From positions 1 to 24,870 of IMG/VR virus record IMGVR_UViG_3300013132_000244: a stretch of DNA of 24,870 bases; one strand, given 5' to 3'. The notes below the pieces were generated by a model. The model worked only from the letters and a program-made list of their open reading frames with translations, searched no databases and was not told the DNA's origin. The position numbers and the translations under genes are program-made. Below are positions 19,523 to 24,870 of the stretch, in pieces (the stretch's first letter is position 1; each line of letters starts with the position of its first letter). The stretch is from a virus.

Positions 19523-20038
19523 CTACATCAGGCGCAAGTCAATCCTTTTCCACGCCTCGTAGGCGAGCCTGCGGAGCGTCTTCCTCCTGCCGTCCACGGG
19601 CATGCGGAACGCCTCGTCGACGATGTCCCTCCTCCTGCGCAGGCAGGCGTAGGTGACCTCGAGGATCATCTCGTTCCAGGCGTCGGTGTTGCGGGCCATC
19701 AGCCAGGTCTTCGGGTCGTAGACGCCGTGCTTGGAGAACGCGTAGTCCTCTATGTCGGCCCTCGTGGTCACGATCTCCATGTGCCAGCCGACGTTCCTCT
19801 CGATAGCGAACACCAGGTCCATCACTCCGCTCTCGCCACGGGCGTCCTTGATCGCCTTGACGGCCTCGCCGAAGCGCCCCTCGGCGATCATCGCGCAGTG
19901 CGCGTCTATCTCGTCGAGTCTGTCCTTGAGCATCTCGTCGTTCTCGCTCTCGGCGATCTCCCTCATGATCTCGTAGTCCTCGAAAAATTCGGGCATCTCG
20001 TCCTCCCCCAGACCATCCTGCCAGTCCTCGTTCTCCAT
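19523..20038 (-). CDS. Hypothetical acidic protein (171 aa)
   Basis: The first 40 residues are very acidic (EDWQDGLGEDEMPEFFEDYE). The rest is helical, with ARGESGVMDLVFAIERNVGW, EIVTTRADIEDYAF and a basic C-terminal half (CLRRRRDIVDEAFRMPVDGR). No family is recognised. The ATG overlaps the upstream DUF932 stop by one base (TGATG), so translation is coupled. Extended frames upstream are shadows of the DUF932 gene. Confidence 0.65.
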   Translation of the reverse strand: MENEDWQDGLGEDEMPEFFEDYEIMREIAESENDEMLKDRLDEIDAHCAMIAEGRFGEAVKAIKDARGESGVMDLVFAIERNVGWHMEIVTTRADIEDYAFSKHGVYDPKTWLMARNTDAWNEMILEVTYACLRRRRDIVDEAFRMPVDGRRKTLRRLAYEAWKRIDLRLM

Positions 20039-21057
20039 CAGGAACCTAGCAGAACTTTCTGCACGGAGAGCTTCTTCTTCGTCGTCAGGGAACTCTCGTC
20101 CATGCTCGCTATGGCGAGCTCCTCGTTGCTCGTGTGGCGGTAGTGATCTAGGTACTCGCAGGCGGCGTTGTAGACCGACCACGCGTTGTGGCCGAAGGCG
20201 CCCGAGTTCCGGTCCGACAGGTACACCTTCGCCAGCAGGTTCCAGACCGACTCCCTGAACTCCCGCTCCCTCCCCGACTCGCCCGCTTTCTTCGGCTGGA
20301 CGATGTTGAGTATCTTCTCGTTGATCGTCCGCGAGGTGTTGGACACGGAGGCGAGGAACTCCACGGAGCGCCTGACCTCCTCCTTCCATTTCACGGATAT
20401 GCCGAGGACCTCACGGGCGTCCTGAATGATCGAGTCCACGTTGCGGGTGTGCCTCGCCGTGAAGACCCTTCTCGCCTCCTGCTCGCCGAGGATTATGGTG
20501 TTGTTGCACACGGCCCTCACCTCGGTGTTGGCGTAACGGATGGGCCAGACCCCGTCGTGGCCCGTGGATATGACGAGGTACCTCGCGAGTTTGTCGTTGA
20601 CATCGGAGCAGGCGATGTCCAGGACCCCGAGGTCTATCGTGGCGAAGAAACGCGACCCGCCCTTGAGGACTCCGCAGGTGTCAATCGCGGCGTTGCCGTC
20701 CGAAGCGTTGACGACCGCCAACGCCCGCTCGAGGACCTCCTTGTTCTGGCGGACCTCGTACCTGGTTCCAACGGTAGCCAGCGGGTCGAAGCTCCCGTCG
20801 TCGTTCTGCCTCATCGTGGCCCTGCCGTCGGGAATGATGATCGCCGTGCCATCGGAGTTCCTGATCAGCTCGCCCGAGTCGTCAACGGCGGCGACCTTGG
20901 TCAGCACGACGTCGTAGTCGGCGTGCGACGCGACGAGCATCTCTTCGAGCGTGCCGAGCCCCCTCACGGGCGTGCCGAGACGGTGCCACGGGATCTGACG
21001 GTCGTTGTAGGCGAAGCGGGTCCAGCCCGTCTTCGTCCTCTCCAAACCGTGAGCCAT
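20038..21057 (-). CDS. DUF932 (phage/plasmid-like, TIGR03299-type) protein
   Basis: The 339-residue product matches the DUF932 family found widely in phages and plasmids: an N-terminal WTRFAYNDRQIPWHRLGTPV, then a region with VGTRYEVRQNKEVLE, then LKGGSRFFATIDL, YLVISTGHDG and VCNNTIILGEQEARR, and a helical C-terminus ending in a basic TTKKKLSVQKVLL. Function is unproven; members often sit near replication or recombination genes, as here. The ATG at 21057 has GGAGGTGA at optimal distance and is chosen over a GTG three codons upstream that overlaps that site. It heads the leftward operon that includes WhiB and primase-helicase. Confidence 0.85.
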   Translation of the reverse strand: MAHGLERTKTGWTRFAYNDRQIPWHRLGTPVRGLGTLEEMLVASHADYDVVLTKVAAVDDSGELIRNSDGTAIIIPDGRATMRQNDDGSFDPLATVGTRYEVRQNKEVLERALAVVNASDGNAAIDTCGVLKGGSRFFATIDLGVLDIACSDVNDKLARYLVISTGHDGVWPIRYANTEVRAVCNNTIILGEQEARRVFTARHTRNVDSIIQDAREVLGISVKWKEEVRRSVEFLASVSNTSRTINEKILNIVQPKKAGESGREREFRESVWNLLAKVYLSDRNSGAFGHNAWSVYNAACEYLDHYRHTSNEELAIASMDESSLTTKKKLSVQKVLLGS

Positions 21058-21078
21058 TTTGTTCACCTCCGTGGTTTA

Positions 21079-21091
21079 ATTATCCCACAAA
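21079..21091 (-). promoter_or_regulatory. Extended -10 promoter, TTTGTGGGATAAT
   Basis: Read on the - strand, the same 13 bases as at 5007-5019 end about 21 bases before the ATG at 21057. It gives a short leader with a strong Shine-Dalgarno, unlike the leaderless promoters nearby. Confidence 0.55.
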
Positions 21092-21137
21092 AACAAGACT
21101 AATAAACTCGCGGTTAATCACGGGAAAGCGATAGGGC

Positions 21138-21166
21138 TTGAAAACCGCCACGGGGATGCGTAGTCT
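21138..21166 (+). promoter_or_regulatory. Promoter TTGAAA-N17-TAGTCT with CACGGG in the spacer, leaderless
   Basis: -35 TTGAAA (21138-21143), a 17-base spacer containing CACGGG at 21149-21154, and -10 TAGTCT (21161-21166), 6 bases before the ATG at 21173. A second CACGGG stands at about 21119. Confidence 0.7.
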
Positions 21167-21172
21167 TCGACC

Positions 21173-21925
21173 ATGGACATTGATGAAGAATCCAACCTCA
21201 GCGAACAGGAGCTGCTCGTCCATCAGTCACGAGGGTACTGCGAAGGCATGATGGCCATGAAGAAGTTCTCCGTGCTCGCCGAGAAAGGACCGGTCGACAT
21301 CCCCTCGTTCCTGGTGGTTCGCTACGGGGCGAAATCGGGGAGCGCGGCGCACGAGCAAGTAAGATCGGGCGAGCGAGACGGAATCGTGCTCGACCAGCAC
21401 GACGGGTACGTTCTCTGCGAAGCGATGATCAACCTCAGCGAGTACGGGGACGAGAACTCGGCTCCGGGCAAACACGTCTACAGGGCGCTGTCCGACTTCC
21501 AGGCGGACACGGGGGACGCCGAGATCTGGACGGTTGGTCTCGTGGCCGACGGGGTCGTTTGCAAGAACCCCGAGGATCCAGAGTGGACCAAGTTCATAGA
21601 GACTCCCGAGAACGCAAGCCGCAGCTACCACGAGCTGTTCTGCGACGAGCCCTTGGCGCAACAATTCCTCAGCGAGTGCATAGGCATCTTCCTGATGTCG
21701 GTCACGGGCGAGATGGCCTCCGCGAACGTCGGCTACGTCTACGGGGACAAAACCTTCCCACCGGAGCTGATCTTCGAAGAACTCGAGGCGCGGTCGGATG
21801 GAAGCGTCTTCGACAAGGACAGGGACTGGCTGGAGAATCAGCGAGTCGCCACCCATGTGGTGCTGTTTTTCGCCGAGATGGAGTCCAACGCCGCCCGGGC
21901 GGGCGACAACGCAATCCCTGAGTGA
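21173..21925 (+). CDS. Hypothetical acidic protein (250 aa)
   Basis: The product is soluble and acidic, starting MDIDEESNLSEQELLVHQSR and containing SFLVVRYGAKSGSAAHEQVR, DAEIWTVGLVADGVVCKNPE and FLSECIGIFLMSVTGEMASA. I do not recognise the family. It is the first gene right of the divergent early promoters and stands alone before the next promoter at 21960, a position where phages often place host-takeover genes. The start is fixed by its promoter, six bases upstream, with no Shine-Dalgarno. Confidence 0.7.
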   Translation: MDIDEESNLSEQELLVHQSRGYCEGMMAMKKFSVLAEKGPVDIPSFLVVRYGAKSGSAAHEQVRSGERDGIVLDQHDGYVLCEAMINLSEYGDENSAPGKHVYRALSDFQADTGDAEIWTVGLVADGVVCKNPEDPEWTKFIETPENASRSYHELFCDEPLAQQFLSECIGIFLMSVTGEMASANVGYVYGDKTFPPELIFEELEARSDGSVFDKDRDWLENQRVATHVVLFFAEMESNAARAGDNAIPE

Positions 21926-21959
21926 CCGACGCCACTTTCAGAAAATCTTTGCTTAGGGG

Positions 21960-21988
21960 TTGCAATCATCACGGGCAACCCATAGTGT
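21960..21988 (+). promoter_or_regulatory. Promoter TTGCAA-N17-TAGTGT with TCACGGGC in the spacer
   Basis: -35 TTGCAA (21960-21965), a 17-base spacer holding CACGGG at 21970-21975, and -10 TAGTGT (21983-21988). The leader to the ATG at 22064 is about 70 bases and ends in a purine-rich AACGAGAAAG ribosome-binding region. Confidence 0.7.
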
Positions 21989-22063
21989 TTCAGACAAGCA
22001 ATAGAGAAGCACAAATCTCAATTAGCGAATTAGACAACAACTACTAACGAAACGAGAAAGCAA

Positions 22064-22930
22064 ATGAACACCAAGTCGACCACCGAGGACATCGAAGTCA
22101 GCGTGCAGACGATCACCCCCGAAGACGCAAAGGTCCTGTTGCAGACGAACGTCAACAACCGGAACCTGAGCCGACGCCGGGTGATCATGTACGCCAACGA
22201 CATCAAGCGCGGCATGTGGAAGCTCACGGGCGACAGCATCAAGCTCGCCAAGAACCCGAAGACCAACGAGGTCCGCCTGATCGACGGCCAGCACCGCCTG
22301 CACGCCATCGTGGAGGCCGGCGTCCCCGTCCAAACCGTGGTGGCCACGGGTCTCGATGAGGACGCCTTCTCGGTGATTGACCGGGGCAAGACGAGGACCT
22401 ACAACGACGTGCTCGGCATGAGCAGGATCAAGAACGCCAACACGGTCGCCTCCGTGATCAGGCCAGTGATCGTCCTCGAGGCGGGCATGAGCCCCTACGG
22501 CAGGGGCATCGACCTGGTGACACCCGAGGACGTCGTGCGGTACGCGACGGAGAACGAGGAGATGGTCCAGTGGGCCGTCAACCGCTCCTTCAAGATGCGC
22601 GAGCACCTCTCGGGGTCGGGCACGGCGTGGGCCATATTCCTCTACCTGCTCGCGAGGAAGCACGGGGTCAAGTGCTCCGAGGCGTTCAGCAACAGCCTGC
22701 TCTCGGGCGTTGGCTACGGGGTCGGCGACGCTCGCGCGGCGCTGCGAAACTGGATCCTCCGCAACTTTGCGAAGTACAGGGGCACCTCGCGCGGAGCGTA
22801 CGACCAGTGCGCCATCATGATCAAGACCTACAACTACACGGTCTCCAACACGAAGGTGGCCCAGCTGCGCATGACCGAGGTCGGCGGCGACAACTGGCCG
22901 GAAATCAGCGACAAGAAGTTCGCCGAGTAG
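22064..22930 (+). CDS. ParB/Srx-fold (ParB-like nuclease domain) phage protein
   Basis: The 288-residue product carries the hallmark LIDGQHRLHAIVEAGVPVQ (about 72-90) of the ParB/Srx fold, preceded by NRNLSRRRVIMYANDIKRGM and WKLTGDSIKLAKN, the usual phage layout. The D-G-Q-H-R-L motif corresponds to the nucleotide-handling site of the fold. The C-terminal half is helical, probably a DNA- or partner-binding part. In phages these proteins are often annotated as ParB-like nucleases without proof of partitioning; a role in replication or as a CTP/ATP-dependent factor is inferred. It leads a four-gene rightward operon. Confidence 0.85.
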   Translation: MNTKSTTEDIEVSVQTITPEDAKVLLQTNVNNRNLSRRRVIMYANDIKRGMWKLTGDSIKLAKNPKTNEVRLIDGQHRLHAIVEAGVPVQTVVATGLDEDAFSVIDRGKTRTYNDVLGMSRIKNANTVASVIRPVIVLEAGMSPYGRGIDLVTPEDVVRYATENEEMVQWAVNRSFKMREHLSGSGTAWAIFLYLLARKHGVKCSEAFSNSLLSGVGYGVGDARAALRNWILRNFAKYRGTSRGAYDQCAIMIKTYNYTVSNTKVAQLRMTEVGGDNWPEISDKKFAE

Positions 22931-22962
22931 ACTGGTCCCTGACCGATCAGACAGGACGGGTG

Positions 22963-23181
22963 ATGGACGAAACGAAAGACGAAGCCGAGGCCCCGAGGAC
23001 CGACGCGGGCGAGCGGGCGCACCTGGCGTCGCTGTGCGCGACGGTGTTGGACCTCACGGAGCAAGGCTTCACGATCGACGGCGAGACCCTCGCGGAAATC
23101 CGCAAGGCGGTCAACATCCCCCGGTGGATCGGCGATGTGCGGGACAACCCCTCGCTCATCGGGCTCCACGTGTGTAAATGA
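22963..23181 (+). CDS. Hypothetical protein (72 aa)
   Basis: The product has a charged N-terminus (MDETKDEAEAPRTDAGERAH), a helix (LASLCATVLDLTEQG) and the segment ETLAEIRKAVNIPRWIG. No family is recognised. The ATG follows AGGACGGG by a few bases. It is 32 bases after the ParB-like gene, and its stop overlaps the next start (ATGA). Confidence 0.6.
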   Translation: MDETKDEAEAPRTDAGERAHLASLCATVLDLTEQGFTIDGETLAEIRKAVNIPRWIGDVRDNPSLIGLHVCK

Positions 23182-23393
23182 CCATGAGGGCAGGAAGCAT
23201 TCGCGAAAACATCGCCTTCCGCCTGCTCTCGTCACGGCTCGCCTTGAGGCGGGCCAGGCGCAAGCTCGTCATCAGCGCCAAGTACGGCGCCATCGTCCGT
23301 CACGAGGTCACCATTCGTTTCATCGGGCTGCTGGCGTTCCTCGTGATCATCGGGATATGCGCCATCGTCGCCACGGGGAGGACGTGGCGATGA
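23178..23393 (+). CDS. Small single-pass membrane protein (71 aa)
   Basis: A strongly basic N-terminal half (LSSRLALRRARRKLVISAKYG) is followed by one membrane segment near the C-terminus (about 48-65, FIGLLAFLVIIGICAIVA) and a short basic tail. Its start overlaps the previous stop, and its stop overlaps the next start (both ATGA). Function unknown. Confidence 0.6.
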   Translation: MTMRAGSIRENIAFRLLSSRLALRRARRKLVISAKYGAIVRHEVTIRFIGLLAFLVIIGICAIVATGRTWR

Positions 23394-23803
23394 ACGAGCT
23401 CCAACTGAGGGTCGAAGCCCTCAGGTCGAAGCTTCCCCCGGACAGGCCCTACATAGAGGTGGACGAGGGTTGGTACGGGTTGGTCGCCGACTGCGACGCT
23501 GAGTTGACGGCCATGGACGCTAATTACCAATTGCTCCAGGTCAAGGAGAAGTTCGGCGGTCTGCGCTACTACTTCATCCCGTCGCAGGATGTCGCGGACG
23601 AACAGCGCAACGCCATGTACGAAGTGGTGGCCAAGTACGAGAAGATCGCCTCGCGAACGTGCGAGGCCACGGGCGGGCCCGGCGTTCTGATGAAATCGGC
23701 GCGGGGCCGCCTGAAGACGCTCAACCCCGAGTACGCGGCGGGCACGGCACATCTCGGGTCCTACGTGCCCGTTGAGAACAAATGGGTAAGGTTGGGGCAA
23801 TGA
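23390..23803 (+). CDS. Conserved phage protein with KEKFGGLRYY motif (137 aa)
   Basis: The signature VKEKFGGLRYYFIPS, preceded by GWYGLVADCDAELTAMDANY, marks a family found in many phages and bacteria whose function I do not know. Related proteins, as I recall them, carry a C-x2-C near the C-terminal end; here the segment reads TCEATGGPGVLM, so one cysteine is lost and the metal site is probably absent. The start overlaps the upstream stop (ATGA). It is the last gene of the operon beginning at 22064. Confidence 0.7.
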   Translation: MNELQLRVEALRSKLPPDRPYIEVDEGWYGLVADCDAELTAMDANYQLLQVKEKFGGLRYYFIPSQDVADEQRNAMYEVVAKYEKIASRTCEATGGPGVLMKSARGRLKTLNPEYAAGTAHLGSYVPVENKWVRLGQ

Positions 23804-23864
23804 AGGGCTCGTGGGTAGCAACCGCACGGAGAGGCGACTAACCGTGCGCAAAGCGAGGACGTTC

Positions 23865-23870
23865 TAAAAT
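23865..23870 (+). promoter_or_regulatory. -10 element of a leaderless promoter (TAAAAT)
   Basis: TAAAAT is followed by six bases and the ATG at 23877. The -35 is weak. Confidence 0.5.
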
Positions 23871-23876
23871 CTACGC

Positions 23877-24293
23877 ATGGCCAAGCGTAAGCGAAAGTTC
23901 ACGTACGCATTCAGCAAGGCGCAACTCCAGTTGACGATCGAAGCCCTTCTCTTGGCGCGAAGCGGCGGGGCGCACTGCGAGGTTCTCCTCATCGAGGAAT
24001 CAGGGGTCGAGCACAAGTTCGAGGGGATCTCGGACGACGGGCAAATCGACACTCTGGTGGACAAGCTCGAGGCGAGCAACACGGGCTACGAGATCAAGCT
24101 GAGCCCCACGGGCAGAATGTACACCCGCACCGAGGACAAGACGATAGAGCGCACGATCAACGCCCTCAACAACTCGCTGGGCGAGATAGAGGAGGCCGAG
24201 ACCGAGGAGCTGGACAAGATGGCCGCCGAGGCGGTCCCTCAGGTGATCGAGGACATCTACAGGTTCCTGAGCGACGAGCCGAAACCGGGCTGA
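23877..24293 (+). CDS. Hypothetical protein (138 aa)
   Basis: A basic start (MAKRKRKFTYAFSKAQLQLT) is followed by an alpha/beta region (AHCEVLLIEESGVEHKFEG) and an acidic helical C-terminus (INALNNSLGEIEEAETEELD). No family is recognised. The start is fixed by a -10 element six bases upstream. The next gene begins 7 bases after its stop. Confidence 0.65.
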   Translation: MAKRKRKFTYAFSKAQLQLTIEALLLARSGGAHCEVLLIEESGVEHKFEGISDDGQIDTLVDKLEASNTGYEIKLSPTGRMYTRTEDKTIERTINALNNSLGEIEEAETEELDKMAAEAVPQVIEDIYRFLSDEPKPG

Positions 24294-24300
24294 CCGCCCC

Positions 24301-24510
24301 GTGAAACACATCATTCATGTCCATCAACAGAGAATCAAAAAGGGTCTTGACGCGATAATAGACAGAACCTACAAAGGGTCGAAACATAGCCGCGAGTTGA
24401 CCATATCTTGCCCGCATTGTGGTCAAGAGGCCGCCAAAATAGTCCAATCAGACACCCCGGACAGATGTGGGGCAAGGGTTTGGATTGAAGCAGAATCAAC
24501 AGCGGACTGA
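24301..24510 (+). CDS. Small conserved-looking phage protein ending in a CGARVWIE motif (69 aa)
   Basis: The product (MKHIIHVHQQRIKKG, then TYKGSKHSRELTI, SCPHCGQEAAKIVQ and PDRCGARVWIEAES) resembles short phage proteins I recall with an N-terminal IHVN-type strand, a TYK segment and a terminal GARVWIET. The CPHCGQ motif with the later Cys suggests partial zinc binding. Function unknown. The GTG start has no good Shine-Dalgarno and probably depends on reading through from the gene 7 bases upstream. Confidence 0.65.
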   Translation: MKHIIHVHQQRIKKGLDAIIDRTYKGSKHSRELTISCPHCGQEAAKIVQSDTPDRCGARVWIEAESTAD

Positions 24511-24568
24511 TCCGGCCCCGAGGACTACCGTCCGCCCGCGGGACGCGCCGTGCCCGAAAACCGAAACA

Positions 24569-24603
24569 CCCCGAAGTCCTATCTCTTTCGAGGGACTCCG
24601 GGG
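24569..24603. terminator. Strong hairpin between convergent transcripts
   Basis: CCCCG-A-AGTCC pairs with GGACT-C-CGGGG around a 13-base loop, with a single mismatch in the stem. It lies between the rightward operon and the leftward gene at 24657. The - strand is T-rich just after it, so it may terminate both ways. Confidence 0.6.
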
Positions 24604-24656
24604 CATTTCATCTGATCACCCGACGCCGGGGTGGGCCGGCGTCAAAGCGACAAGAA

Positions 24657-24870
24657 TCAGTTCGGGTTGCGCACTCCGTCGTAGGCGATCGCCACGACGA
24701 GGTCTGACCCCGCCACGGTCGAGCCGATTTGATCAACGTCGATGGAGAGAACGTCGCCTGCGGCGAACGTCCTGACCGCGTGTTCTCCGGCGGTCACGCT
24801 TGCCGTGCTTACCGCAATTGTCGGGCGGTTTGCCTGCGTCGTGAAGATCGTGGTCGCCGCGCCGGCGCCG
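24657..24870 (-). CDS. C-terminal fragment of a tail-fibre/minor structural-like protein
   Basis: The frame enters from the right edge and ends at TGA (24657-24659), giving about 70 residues. The sequence (ATTIFTTQANRPTIAVSTAS, then AGEHAVRTFAAGDVLSIDVD, QIGSTVAGSDLVVAIAYDG) is a Thr/Val/Gly-rich beta pattern. The motif GD-L-ID-VDQIGST-AGSDL matches the C-terminal beta domain repeatedly seen in phage fibre or minor tail proteins. The N-terminal part lies outside the window, so the exact class is open. Confidence 0.65.
   Translation of the reverse strand, partial: GAGAATTIFTTQANRPTIAVSTASVTAGEHAVRTFAAGDVLSIDVDQIGSTVAGSDLVVAIAYDGVRNPN

Overview
The window reads as part of the genome of a GC-rich, tailed double-stranded DNA phage (or prophage) of an actinobacterium. 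The host call rests on a WhiB-family gene (a family confined to Actinobacteria and their phages) and on a promoter layout in which a TANNNT -10 hexamer lies 6-7 nt before the start codon of about a dozen genes, as in actinobacterial leaderless transcription. The phage call rests on two tRNA genes lacking an encoded CCA, a primase-helicase, a DUF932 protein, a ParB/Srx-like protein, a lysozyme-like protein, a spike-base-like protein, a tail-fibre-like C-terminus and many short overlapping genes. No integrase, portal, capsid, large terminase or DNA polymerase is visible.

Left part (1-10.2 kb): small unknown genes, a helicase-associated-domain/HTH protein, a possible holin next to an exported lysozyme-like protein, an adenosylcobalamin-dependent ribonucleotide reductase, a small structural protein, a ribbon-helix-helix protein overlapping a terminase-small-subunit-like HTH protein, tRNA(CAU), a PD-(D/E)XK-like nuclease, a VioC/AsnO-type 2-oxoglutarate oxygenase, a Vsr-like endonuclease and tRNA-Leu(UAG).

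Middle (10.33-14.9 kb): the striking part. Nearly 4 kb is built from shuffled short words (CGTG, TCGCC, GTCG, CCTG) with almost no adenine on the + strand, so stop codons are nearly absent in all six frames and the long open frames are artefacts. Two small real-looking genes sit here (11440-11682 + and 14233-14451 -), each behind a near-identical TTGACT-N17-TAGTGT promoter. The two promoters face each other across the longest tract. A third related promoter drives a LysM/membrane-protein pair to the right. A paired box (CACGGG-N3-CACGGG) recurs eight times between 13.4 and 16.2 kb.

Right part (14.9-24.9 kb): probable early/replication genes. A leftward operon holds DUF932, an unknown gene, WhiB and primase-helicase, followed by small leftward genes. 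A rightward operon holds the ParB-like gene and several small genes. At the far right is the C-terminal end of a leftward fibre-like protein. Throughout this part the hexamer CACGGG is abundant on the + strand (about 39 copies by eye) and rare on the - strand (about 4), whatever the gene direction, and it falls inside the spacers of two promoters.
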